This document shows positions 44,188-53,282 of a DNA stretch of 64,000 nucleotides, piece after piece. This DNA is from Coprococcus sp. OM04-5BH. Lineage in GTDB: Bacteria; Bacillota; Clostridia; Lachnospirales; Lachnospiraceae. The notes under the pieces were generated by a model that worked only from the letters and a program-made list of their open reading frames with translations, was not told the origin of the DNA and did not search any database. Within the stretch, counting starts at the first letter, position 1, and each line of letters opens with the position of its first letter. The stretch covers positions 558,001 through 622,000 of the forward strand of contig NZ_QULM01000001.1 of NCBI RefSeq assembly GCF_003482105.1, given 5' to 3'. A program made the position numbers and the translations under genes.

Positions 44188-44254
44188 GAGTGGTATCAAA
44201 AAAAGCACGACATAATTTTTAAGGGCGTGCCAGAAGTTATTAAGGAGGAGAAAG

Positions 44255-46516
44255 ATGAGAAGGTTTAAGAAGGTAGTGGCGGTTGCCCTGGCAGCCACCA
44301 TGGCAACAGGTCTTATGGCAGGATGCGGAAGTAAGACAGCTGCCACAACATCGGCGTCCACAGAGGCAGCTGAGGTGGCAACAGAGGAGCAGGAGACAAC
44401 GGAAGCAGCAACAGAGGAAGACACAGAAGAGGGTCTCGGAGTTGCAACGGGAGACAAGGCAGTGGATATTCAGTTTGACAGTGATACAGGAAATTTCCTG
44501 ACCTATACAAATGGTGGACAGGAAGAGATATCAAATGTAGACGGACAGTTATGTGTAACTATTCAGAAGTTAGGAAAGCTTGATTATGCAAATCAGATCT
44601 ACTATGACGGCTTCAGACTTTACGAGGGCTGCGTATATAAGTATTCCTTTGAAGTGAGCTGTGATGTGGAGAGAACTATTGAGTGGAGACTCCAGATAAA
44701 TGGCGGAGACTATCATCCGTATATATCGGGAACGGACGTTATAGGACCTGAGAAGAAGACCATAGAGGCAGAGTTCACAATGAATGAGGCGTCAGATCCT
44801 GCACCGAGACTGGTATTCAACATGGGTAAATTCGACGATATAGATGAGGCTGCCGGAGAGCACAACATATATTTCGACAATATTCTTCTTGAGGCAACAG
44901 ACGCTTCAAATGCCCAGAAGATAGAGGCTGTTCCTACACCTCTTGAGGTAAAGGTAAACCAGATAGGCTATAGGCCTGATTCAGTTAAGACAGTTACGGT
45001 AAACAGCAAGGAGGCAGAGAGCTTTGACGTGGTAGATGCTGCAAACGGAGAGACTGTATACTCAGGAAAGCTGGGGGATGTTATCTTTGATTCCTCTGCA
45101 TCTGAGATGGCAAGGATCGGAGATTTCACAGAGCTTAAGACACCGGGCACATATAAGGTAGTAGCTGATGACGGAGAAGAGTCCTACGAGTTCAAGATAG
45201 AAGATGGCGTATATGATGACATTTACAAGGATATTGTCCTGATGCTTTATAAGCAGAGATGCGGAAGCGATCTTGATGAGAGCATTGCCGGAGATTTTGC
45301 CCATGTGGCATGTCATACAGGTGAGGCTGTGGTATACGGAACAGATACAAAGGTTGATGTAAGCGGCGGCTGGCATGATGCCGGTGACTATGGAAGATAT
45401 GTGGTACCAGGTGCCAAGACAGTTGCGGATCTTATTCTTTCATATGAGGATACAGACGGAGCTGCCCTTGATGATCTGGGAATACCTGAAAGCGGAAACG
45501 GAGTGCCGGATCTGTTAGACGAGGCAAGATATGAGCTTGAGTGGATGCTCAAAATGCAGGATGCATCAACAGGGGGTGTATACCACAAGGTTACATGTGC
45601 TAACTTCCCTGAAACAGTAAATGCAGTTGATGAGACAGACCAGCTTATCCTTTCACCGATTTCAAATACGGCAACCGGTGATTTTGCAGCTGTTATGGCT
45701 AAGGCATCAATTATCTACGGAGATACAGATAAGGAATTTGCAGATAGGTGTCTTGCGGCAGCAGAAAAGGCATGGGAGTATTTAAGTGCTCACCAGGGCG
45801 ATCCGGGATTTAAGAATCCTGAGGACATCGTTACAGGTGAGTATGATGATTCAAGCGACATAGACGAGTATCTCTGGGCAGCAGTTGAGCTGTATGCCGC
45901 AACAGGGGATACACAGTATAAGACAGTTGCGGACGAGATCATCACAGGGTCATCTCCTGTAGGCTATGATCTGGGATGGGCATCAGTTGGCGTATATGCA
46001 CTTTATGACTATGCAAGATGTGATGATCCTTCAGAGGAGGCCAAGGAGAAGCTTATCTCAAAGGCGGACGCACTTGAAAGCATAATAAATAAGAGTGGCG
46101 TAGGCGTTGCCATTAAAGATTTCCCTTGGGGAAGTAACATGAATGTTGCCGATGCAGGTATGCTCCTTCTCATGGCAAATAAACTTTCACCGGATGAGAA
46201 GTACACAACATACGCCCAGTATCAGCTTGACTACCTTTTAGGTAGAAATGCCGTAAGCTACTGTTTTGTGACAGGCTATGGTGCAGTATCACCAACCCAG
46301 ACACACCACAGACCTTCACAGGTACTTGAGGAGACAATGCCTGGTATGCTGGTAGGTGGACCGAACAGCGGACTTGACGAGTCCTACTCAAAGGCCGTTC
46401 TTACAGGATATGCTCCTGCCAGGTGCTATGTAGATAACTCGCAGGCATATTCATTAAATGAAGTTACAATATATTGGAACTCACCGCTTGTTTATCTTAT
46501 GGGTTCCCTTAAATAA
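44255..46516 (+). CDS. GH9 beta-glucanase lipoprotein
   Basis: 753-residue secreted, lipid-anchored endoglucanase. The signal peptide ends in the lipobox LMAGC (Cys24), followed by a Thr/Glu-rich linker (25-60). Residues about 65-215 resemble a CBM4/9-type carbohydrate-binding module. About 225-310 is the Ig-like CelD_N module (VKVNQIGYRPDSVKTV). About 320-753 is the GH9 (alpha/alpha)6 barrel, with GGWHDAGDYGRYV carrying D375 and D378, SPTQTHHRPSQ, and the acid E736 in SLNEVTIYW. Expected to cut beta-1,4 bonds in cellulose or mixed-linkage glucans at the cell surface. A GtrA-YfhO fusion gene follows 12 bp later. Confidence 0.92.
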   Translation: MRRFKKVVAVALAATMATGLMAGCGSKTAATTSASTEAAEVATEEQETTEAATEEDTEEGLGVATGDKAVDIQFDSDTGNFLTYTNGGQEEISNVDGQLCVTIQKLGKLDYANQIYYDGFRLYEGCVYKYSFEVSCDVERTIEWRLQINGGDYHPYISGTDVIGPEKKTIEAEFTMNEASDPAPRLVFNMGKFDDIDEAAGEHNIYFDNILLEATDASNAQKIEAVPTPLEVKVNQIGYRPDSVKTVTVNSKEAESFDVVDAANGETVYSGKLGDVIFDSSASEMARIGDFTELKTPGTYKVVADDGEESYEFKIEDGVYDDIYKDIVLMLYKQRCGSDLDESIAGDFAHVACHTGEAVVYGTDTKVDVSGGWHDAGDYGRYVVPGAKTVADLILSYEDTDGAALDDLGIPESGNGVPDLLDEARYELEWMLKMQDASTGGVYHKVTCANFPETVNAVDETDQLILSPISNTATGDFAAVMAKASIIYGDTDKEFADRCLAAAEKAWEYLSAHQGDPGFKNPEDIVTGEYDDSSDIDEYLWAAVELYAATGDTQYKTVADEIITGSSPVGYDLGWASVGVYALYDYARCDDPSEEAKEKLISKADALESIINKSGVGVAIKDFPWGSNMNVADAGMLLLMANKLSPDEKYTTYAQYQLDYLLGRNAVSYCFVTGYGAVSPTQTHHRPSQVLEETMPGMLVGGPNSGLDESYSKAVLTGYAPARCYVDNSQAYSLNEVTIYWNSPLVYLMGSLK

Positions 46517-46528
46517 CAGGAAGTAAAT

Positions 46529-49513
46529 ATGGACACTATTAAAGGATTGCTAAAAAAAGAAATAGTAAGATATGTGATAGTGGGAGGTTGTACTACAGCA
46601 GTGAATCTGGTGACATTTTCACTGCTGAGACTTCTTACAGACATGTCAAGAAGCATGGCAAATGTCATAGCCATCATCTGTGCTATGATCTTTGCCTTCT
46701 TTGCAAATAAATTTTGCGTGTTTACCGGAGGAAGCCATGCACCGTTACTTATGCTCAGGGAGTTTGTATCCCATGTAGGAACCAGACTTTTAGCTATGAT
46801 AATCGAGGTTATAGGAACTAACCTTTTGTGCGATTCCTTCAACCTCAATGAATTGTTTTCAAAGATTCTGGTTCAGTTTGCGGTAGTGGTGGTGAACTAT
46901 ATACTGGGCAAGTGTTTTGTATTCAAGAAAGATAAGAAGCCATTTGCCGAGATCTGGCGCGATGACTATATACTAATATTGAGCTTTGTGATTCCGGCGT
47001 TGTTTATGCTTGGCGTGTGGATTGCTGAGAAGATAGGAATATTCGGAGGAAACAGCCTTACCATGGTTGACAGTCTTCATCAGTATCTTCCGTTTTTTGC
47101 GGATTATCATGATAAGCTTGCCGGAGAAAAGAGTATATTCTATAGCTGGAATGTTGGCCTGGGAAGCAACTTTCTGGCTATAATATCTTATTATCTGTCA
47201 TGTCCGCTTAATTTTATAATCGTTTTATTCAAAAGGGAAAATCTTTATGCGGCAATGTCCCTTCTTATCAGCTTTAAGATTGCAATGTCAGGATTCACAT
47301 TTGCATATTATTTAGGTGACCGGTTTAAGGATAAGAAGAACTGCCTCATACTCGTATTCTCAACGGCATATGCTCTTTCGAATTATGTGATAGGATACTC
47401 CTGGAATGTAATGTGGATGGATTGTATCATGATACTTCCGCTGGTTATGGCAGGATATCACAGACTTATGGAGGAGGGAGATTATAAGCTCTATACCTTC
47501 TCGCTTTTCTATGCACTCCTGTGTAACTATTACATTGCTTTTATGATATGTATCTTTCTTGTGATGTACTTCTTCCTGACAGGTCATAAGAATGTAAAGA
47601 AATTCTTCCTGGATGGATTAAAATTTGCCGGATGCTCCCTTTTCGGAGCGGGGCTCAGTGCTTTTATACTGGTCCCTGCATATGTGAGCATAAACACTAC
47701 GGCGTCTGCCGCTAGGGTATTTCCGAAATTCTCATGGTACGGAAGTATATGGGAAATGATAAAGCAGATGTTCGTATTTACCAAGCCTATAAAGAGTCAG
47801 CCCTTTGACGGCGGTGTCAATCTGTATTGCGGAACCATCTGCTTCGTGCTGGTATTTCTGTACATATTAAATGGCAATGTAAAGCTATATGACAAGATAA
47901 GGAATGTTCTGTTGCTGGTATTTCTCATGGTGAGCTTCAATAACGAGCTCCTTAATTACATATGGCACGGCTTCCATAACCAGTACGGAATACCTAACAG
48001 ATTTTCATTCCTGTTCATATTCGTGCTCCTTGACATGGGATACGAGGCTTTGAAAAAGCTTGACAGGATGAAGATGCCATGGGTCATTGCCGGTTCTGTC
48101 ATGGGATATGGCTTCTTTTATCTGGCGAATTCCAACGCTATGCTTGATAGGAAGACGGTATTTGTAACTTCCATGTTTCTTGTGATCTACATCATGATCA
48201 TATTTGCCGTGAAGCTCACAAATGAAAAAGTACGGAAGATTCTTGTCTGGGTGGTGTTAGTGGTATGCTTAAGTGAGACCATTTTGAATGCTGCATACGG
48301 ATACGATAACAACGGATATGTGGATATAAGCCATTATTTCTCAGACGAGGCAGCCATGCAGGATGCCATAGATTTAATAGATCCTGATGATGAAGGCTAT
48401 AGAGTTGAACTGATGGGAAGGACCGTGGTGGATGAGCCGACATACTACAGCATAAAAAATATGACATTGTTCGGTTCTACGGTATCGGCTGACCTTGTGG
48501 ATGCTATGCATAGTCTCGGATATTATACCGGGGCAAATGAATACCTCTTTGATGGATCAAATCCTGTGAACAGTGCTATACTTAACCTGCGTTATCTTAT
48601 TAAGAGACCGGATGACTATAATTCATTTGACGTGAAACCTGTGACCACCGTGTCGGGAATAGAGATATATGAAAATCCATACAGGTTAAGCACCGGCTTT
48701 ATGGTGAACAGGGGGCTTCACAGCTGGGACGGCAGCGGGGCAAATATGTTCTACAGCCTTAACGACTTCGTTACAAAGGCAACAGGTGTGGACAATGTAT
48801 TCGAGTATTACGACTCAGATGTATACTCTGATGGAGGAAACTGCGAGGTTACAAGACGTTCAAAGAACGATATAAATTACAACTATACAAGGCTTGAGGG
48901 AACAACAAATGATGTAAGACTGTCCTTTGAGGTTAAGGAGGAGACCGTAGATCTCTATATGATGGCAAATGCCAACGGAATATCAAAGATCAGGATATTC
49001 ATTGATGACCAGGAGGTGAATTACGACAGGCTCCAGTACCAGATATACCATCTGGGACATCTGAACCGTGGAACCAAGGTCACCATCCAGTACTGCTTCA
49101 GGGATGACGCAGCCTCTGGCGGCACGGTAAAGCTGATCTTAAGACAGTTCGACCGGGAGGCATGGCAGAAGGCATATGGCATACTCTCATCAGAAATGCT
49201 TGATGTGTCGGTATTTGAAGAGGATTATGTGAAGGGAACCATCACAACGGATGAGGACGGACTTATGTTCACTTCAATACCATATGACGCAGGCTGGAAG
49301 GCATATGTAGACGGAGAAGAGTATGCTGTACAGACTGTCCGTGGAGCATTTATTGCAATAGATGTTCCGGAGGGAACCCATACGGTGGAATTTAAGTATT
49401 TCCCGCCGGGGCTTAAGACAGGCCTTATGATAAGTGCGCTGGCACTTGTGATCCTTGGCGTATTATTGTGGCTTCCGGGCAGAAAGAAAATGCCCGAAAA
49501 AGGCGATAATTAA
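46529..49513 (+). CDS. GtrA-YfhO fusion, membrane glycosylation protein
   Basis: 994-residue polytopic membrane protein. Residues 1-133 form a GtrA-like four-helix unit (VRYVIVGGCTTAVNLVTFSLLR ... FFANKFCVF ... GKCFVFK). From about 145 the chain is YfhO-like: a GT-C type membrane glycosyltransferase with about a dozen hydrophobic helices and GNSLTMVDSLHQYLPFF, followed by an extracellular domain (about 580-965) and a last helix. GtrA proteins are thought to move undecaprenyl-phosphate sugars across the membrane; YfhO decorates lipoteichoic acid in Bacillus. One chain may thus flip and transfer a sugar. Cotranscribed with the GH9 gene. Confidence 0.82.
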   Translation: MDTIKGLLKKEIVRYVIVGGCTTAVNLVTFSLLRLLTDMSRSMANVIAIICAMIFAFFANKFCVFTGGSHAPLLMLREFVSHVGTRLLAMIIEVIGTNLLCDSFNLNELFSKILVQFAVVVVNYILGKCFVFKKDKKPFAEIWRDDYILILSFVIPALFMLGVWIAEKIGIFGGNSLTMVDSLHQYLPFFADYHDKLAGEKSIFYSWNVGLGSNFLAIISYYLSCPLNFIIVLFKRENLYAAMSLLISFKIAMSGFTFAYYLGDRFKDKKNCLILVFSTAYALSNYVIGYSWNVMWMDCIMILPLVMAGYHRLMEEGDYKLYTFSLFYALLCNYYIAFMICIFLVMYFFLTGHKNVKKFFLDGLKFAGCSLFGAGLSAFILVPAYVSINTTASAARVFPKFSWYGSIWEMIKQMFVFTKPIKSQPFDGGVNLYCGTICFVLVFLYILNGNVKLYDKIRNVLLLVFLMVSFNNELLNYIWHGFHNQYGIPNRFSFLFIFVLLDMGYEALKKLDRMKMPWVIAGSVMGYGFFYLANSNAMLDRKTVFVTSMFLVIYIMIIFAVKLTNEKVRKILVWVVLVVCLSETILNAAYGYDNNGYVDISHYFSDEAAMQDAIDLIDPDDEGYRVELMGRTVVDEPTYYSIKNMTLFGSTVSADLVDAMHSLGYYTGANEYLFDGSNPVNSAILNLRYLIKRPDDYNSFDVKPVTTVSGIEIYENPYRLSTGFMVNRGLHSWDGSGANMFYSLNDFVTKATGVDNVFEYYDSDVYSDGGNCEVTRRSKNDINYNYTRLEGTTNDVRLSFEVKEETVDLYMMANANGISKIRIFIDDQEVNYDRLQYQIYHLGHLNRGTKVTIQYCFRDDAASGGTVKLILRQFDREAWQKAYGILSSEMLDVSVFEEDYVKGTITTDEDGLMFTSIPYDAGWKAYVDGEEYAVQTVRGAFIAIDVPEGTHTVEFKYFPPGLKTGLMISALALVILGVLLWLPGRKKMPEKGDN

Positions 49514-49617
49514 AATATGCTGTCATTGACCTTGATGATGGATTATATTATAATAAAAGCAGTATGTGTCGTGGTTTCACGACGGGGGCTAAAATATATT
49601 ATGACAGAGGTGTAGCA

Positions 49618-51366
49618 ATGGATAAGATTAAGGAATTGGGATGGAAACCGGTAGCCGGTGTTTCCGCGGTTCTTGCGTTACTTGCAGGAATTTTAGGCGT
49701 TGCAGGAAAGGGTGTTCCTGCCATCATCTTTGGTGTGCTGGCTGCTGTGGCAGTGTTTGGTGGATTTTTCGTGTTATGCGGTGAGCCTAAGGGAACAAGA
49801 ACCAGTGGTGACAAGTATAAGAAGCTGTTCATGAATCTTCCTATAGGATTTGCACAGGCTAAGATAATCGAGAGTTCATCGGGAACAAGCTTTCAGATCG
49901 TTGATGCAAATGAAATCTTCGGCGAGTACTTCAAGCTTGATGTGTCGGATTACGCAGACAAGAACTTAAGTGAAAGTAAGATAGAGGTGCTTCAGGATAT
50001 AAATGCATGGTTTAATGCATACAACACTTCAGGTACAAAAGAGGGAGATCTCATGGATGTTGAGATTACAATGGAATCTCTCCAGAAGGTATTTAATACC
50101 GTTATGTATAAGTCTGAGGCAGATTACATCAATATGGTTGTAATAGATGTGACAGAGCAGAAGGAGACAGAGAACAAGCTCAGCAAGGCTATTGTGGACG
50201 CTAACGCCGCATACAAGACCCAGGCTGAATTCCTTGCGAATATGAGCCATGAGATAAGAACTCCTATAAACGGAATACTTGGTATGCTCCAGCTTACACT
50301 TATGGCTGAGGATCTTCAGGCTGATTACAGGGATAACCTTATTACAGCCAAGAACTGTGCAGACACATTGCTGAGACTTATTAACGATATCCTTGATATA
50401 AGTAAGCTTGAAGCAGGAAAGTACAAGATCAAGGAGGAGATATTTGACATTAAGCAGGCTGTTGAGGAAACCGTTGCAGCACAGGTTCCTATTGCAACAA
50501 ACAAGGGACTTCAGCTTGATTGTTCATTCTCCAACAACATTCCTAAGCTTGTTAAGGGTGATGGACAGAGAATACAGCAGGTGCTTAATTGTCTTATTTC
50601 AAATGCTATCAAGTTCACTGCCGACGGAAGTGTAAGAGTAAAAATCACATCCATGGACATGGGTGATACAGATAAGGTTAAGATCCGTATGGCTGTTGCA
50701 GACACAGGTATCGGTATATCAGAGGCTAACATGAGTAAGCTCTTCATAAGATTCAGCCAGGTGGATTCATCGGATACAAGAAGATACGGCGGATCAGGTC
50801 TCGGACTTGTCATTACAAAGCAGATCGTAGAGCTTATGGGTGGTGAGATCCAGGTACAGAGTAAGGAAGATATAGGTTCAACATTCATAGTAGAAGTTCC
50901 TATGAAGATAGTTAAGCCGGCAGATGATGCAGTTGATGAGTTCCTGAAGAAGGAAGAGTCACCGGCGGTATTCTCAATAAATGCCCACAGCAAGGCAAGG
51001 ATTCTTGTGGCAGAGGATGAGCCTGTTAATCAGCAGGTTATAGGTAAGCTCCTTGGAATGGCAGGCTTCTCATATGATATAGCAGATAACGGTAAGAAGG
51101 CTGTTGAGCTCTTCAAGCAGAAGGTATACGATGCAGCATTGTTTGACGTTCAGATGCCTGTAATGGATGGTATCGCAGCTACTCAGGAGATTCGTGAGAT
51201 CGAGCTTAAGGAGAAGAGAAAGAGACTTCCTATCATTGCAGTCACAGCAAGGGCAATGTTCGGTGATAAGGAGAGGATCCTTGAGAACAAGCTTGATGAC
51301 TACATCGCGAAGCCATATAACTTAAATGATGTTGTAGAGACCCTCAACAAGTATATAGAGGATTAA
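49618..51366 (+). CDS. hybrid sensor histidine kinase/response regulator
   Basis: 582-residue membrane protein. Two N-terminal hydrophobic segments (about 9-55) with almost no external loop come first, then a PAS-like domain (about 65-185). The HisKA helix has NMSHEIRTPING with phospho-acceptor H211. The HATPase has NCLISNAIKF, ADTGIGIS and GGSGLGLVI. A C-terminal receiver follows with phospho-acceptor D510 (ALFDVQMPVMDG) and the conserved VTARAM and AKPYN. With no separate output domain it probably phosphorelays to an unlinked partner. AGAGGTG precedes the ATG at 49618. Confidence 0.9.
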   Translation: MDKIKELGWKPVAGVSAVLALLAGILGVAGKGVPAIIFGVLAAVAVFGGFFVLCGEPKGTRTSGDKYKKLFMNLPIGFAQAKIIESSSGTSFQIVDANEIFGEYFKLDVSDYADKNLSESKIEVLQDINAWFNAYNTSGTKEGDLMDVEITMESLQKVFNTVMYKSEADYINMVVIDVTEQKETENKLSKAIVDANAAYKTQAEFLANMSHEIRTPINGILGMLQLTLMAEDLQADYRDNLITAKNCADTLLRLINDILDISKLEAGKYKIKEEIFDIKQAVEETVAAQVPIATNKGLQLDCSFSNNIPKLVKGDGQRIQQVLNCLISNAIKFTADGSVRVKITSMDMGDTDKVKIRMAVADTGIGISEANMSKLFIRFSQVDSSDTRRYGGSGLGLVITKQIVELMGGEIQVQSKEDIGSTFIVEVPMKIVKPADDAVDEFLKKEESPAVFSINAHSKARILVAEDEPVNQQVIGKLLGMAGFSYDIADNGKKAVELFKQKVYDAALFDVQMPVMDGIAATQEIREIELKEKRKRLPIIAVTARAMFGDKERILENKLDDYIAKPYNLNDVVETLNKYIED

Positions 51367-51392
51367 TACAGACCATACATAGAAAAAAATCA

Positions 51393-51435
51393 CAATATCC
51401 ATGGTGGATCGGTGAAAAGACCACCATGGATATTG
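51393..51435 (+). terminator. strong hairpin after the hybrid kinase gene
   Basis: Perfect 15-bp inverted repeat CAATATCCATGGTGG. The tail is only moderately T-rich. Confidence 0.65.
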
Positions 51436-51475
51436 TTATATTAAATGCTATTGATTTTATAAGGAGGAAAATAAA

Positions 51476-52117
51476 ATGGGATTTTTTGAAAGCGCAAAGA
51501 TGTTCGCAAATCAGGCAGTAGACAGTACAAGATATGCTGCCCAGAAGACTAAGCTTAAGAGTAATATCAAGTCAGAGGAGAATAATATCGAGAGACAGTA
51601 TACAGAGATCGGTAGATATTATTTCAATAAATATGTAAATAATCCTGATCCTGAGGTGGTACAGTTCTACGACAATGCCAAGAGATCCATGGACGCCATA
51701 TACAGACATAACCAGGAGATTGCAAGGATTGAGTCAATGGAAGCTGCCATGAACCAGGGCGGAAATCATCAGTATGGCCAGCAAAACATGCAGCCGAATA
51801 TGCAGCAGGGCTTCAACCAGAACAATATGGGAGGCATGCAGCCAAACCCGCAGGGCTTCAACCAGAACAATATGGGAGGCATGCAGCCAAACCCGCAGGG
51901 CTTCAATCAGAGCAATATGGGAGGCATGCAGCCAAACCCGCAGGGCTTCAATCAGAACAATATGGGAGGCATGCAGGGCTTCAACCAAAACAACGTGGGA
52001 GGTATGCAGCCAAACCCACAGGGCTTTAATCAGAATATACAGGGCGGTGTAACACCTGCAGAGCCTCAGAATATTGCCCCGGCAGCTTCGCAGGCTGATA
52101 ACAACTCTGAGCAGTAA
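51476..52117 (+). CDS. protein with 15-residue Gln/Asn/Gly/Met-rich tandem repeats
   Basis: 213-residue protein in two parts. Residues 1-90 are a charged, probably coiled-coil helical domain (KLKSNIKSEENNIERQYTEIGRYYFNKY), of a kind often followed by a zinc ribbon in clostridial proteins; no cysteine is present here. Residues about 95-195 are low complexity, built on GFNQNNMGGMQPNPQ repeats, ending in an Ala/Pro/Gln tail. No signal peptide. AAGGAGG precedes the ATG. It lies between the hybrid kinase and rsmH genes. Function unknown; scaffold or adhesive condensate-like behaviour is speculation. Confidence 0.7.
   Translation: MGFFESAKMFANQAVDSTRYAAQKTKLKSNIKSEENNIERQYTEIGRYYFNKYVNNPDPEVVQFYDNAKRSMDAIYRHNQEIARIESMEAAMNQGGNHQYGQQNMQPNMQQGFNQNNMGGMQPNPQGFNQNNMGGMQPNPQGFNQSNMGGMQPNPQGFNQNNMGGMQGFNQNNVGGMQPNPQGFNQNIQGGVTPAEPQNIAPAASQADNNSEQ
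51809..52048 (+). repeat. 45-bp tandem repeat inside the preceding gene
   Basis: Units start at 51809, 51854, 51899, 51944 (shortened to 33 bp), 51977 and 52022 (partial). The near-identity of the first copies indicates recent expansion or homogenisation. All units keep the frame. Confidence 0.9.
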
Positions 52118-52146
52118 GAAATACAGGAAACAGGAGATTCTTAGAA

Positions 52147-53190
52147 TTGGAAGAACAGCATAAGCGGAGAGTCAGATATAAGGGCACTCATCCAAGAAAA
52201 TTTGAAGAAAAATACAAGGAGCTTAATCCTGAAAAGTATGCGGATACCGTGGCGAAGGTTATAAGCAAGGGCAGTACTCCTGCCGGTATGCATATATCTA
52301 TAATGGTAAAGGAGATCCTGGATATCCTTAAGATACAGCCGGGCGAGCAGGGGGTGGACGCAACCTTAGGCTATGGCGGACACACCAGAAAGATGCTGGA
52401 TGAGCTTAAAGGCAGGGGACACATATACGGCCTTGACGTGGATCCCATAGAGATCGTTAAGACCACCGAAAGGTTAAGGAAGGCAGGTTACGGAGAGGAT
52501 ATATTTACCCCTGTATCAGAAAACTTTGCAAATGTGGCAAAGATAGCAGAGAAGTATGGCTGCTTTGATTTCTGCCTGGCAGACCTGGGTGTTTCATCAA
52601 TGCAGATAGATAATCCGGAGAGGGGATTTTCATATAAGCTTGACGGTCCGCTGGATCTTAGACTTAACCCTCAGGCGGGTATCTCCGCAGCGGACAGACT
52701 GCTTGAGTTAAGCCAGGAGGAGATCGAGGGCATGCTGGTGGAAAATTCTGACGAGCCATATGCTTCTGAGATAGCTGCAGAGATCGTAAAGAAGATAAGA
52801 AAGGATAAAAGGATATCAACCACAACAGAACTCAGGGAAACCATAGAAAAGGCTCTGGAGTTTCTTCCTGATAATAGGGAGAAGAAGGATATACTTAAGA
52901 AGACCTGCCAGAGAGTATTTCAGGCACTTCGTATAGATGTGAACAGTGAATTTGAGGTGCTTGAGTCATTTCTTAACAGTCTTCCGGATATTATGAATCC
53001 CGGCGGAAGGATTGCAATACTCACATTTCATTCCGGGGAGGACAGACTGGTGAAGAAGGCCTTCAAGGCATACAAGCAGCTTGGCCTGTTCAGCGATATC
53101 GCAACGGATGTGATAAGACCCGGTGCTGAAGAGTGCAGGAACAACGGAAGAGCCAGATCCACCAAGCTTCGTTGGGCGGTCAAAGCATAA
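52147..53190 (+). CDS. rsmH: 16S rRNA (cytosine-N4)-methyltransferase RsmH, second type
   Basis: 347-residue SAM-dependent methyltransferase of the RsmH (MraW) family. It has VDATLGYGGHTRKML, the FCLADLGVSSMQIDNPERGFSY signature, and AILTFHSGEDRLVKKAF near the C-terminus, all diagnostic. An N-terminal extension of about 45 basic residues is not found in standard RsmH (about 310). The start is TTG at 52147 behind AGGAGA. It lies outside any mraZ-rsmH-ftsL cluster, so it is probably the second RsmH known from several Lachnospiraceae rather than the housekeeping copy. Confidence 0.88.
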   Translation: MEEQHKRRVRYKGTHPRKFEEKYKELNPEKYADTVAKVISKGSTPAGMHISIMVKEILDILKIQPGEQGVDATLGYGGHTRKMLDELKGRGHIYGLDVDPIEIVKTTERLRKAGYGEDIFTPVSENFANVAKIAEKYGCFDFCLADLGVSSMQIDNPERGFSYKLDGPLDLRLNPQAGISAADRLLELSQEEIEGMLVENSDEPYASEIAAEIVKKIRKDKRISTTTELRETIEKALEFLPDNREKKDILKKTCQRVFQALRIDVNSEFEVLESFLNSLPDIMNPGGRIAILTFHSGEDRLVKKAFKAYKQLGLFSDIATDVIRPGAEECRNNGRARSTKLRWAVKA

Positions 53191-53220
53191 AAAGAATATT
53201 TGACCTATAATCATTATATT

Positions 53221-53248
53221 AAAAGACCGGCTGAAAAGCCGGTCTTTT
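53221..53248. terminator. terminator between rsmH and the phosphoesterase gene
   Basis: AAAAGACCGGCT pairs with AGCCGGTCTTTT. Symmetrical between convergent genes. Confidence 0.9.
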
Positions 53249-53282
53249 GATGTTATGGCATAATGTATATATTATTGAATGC

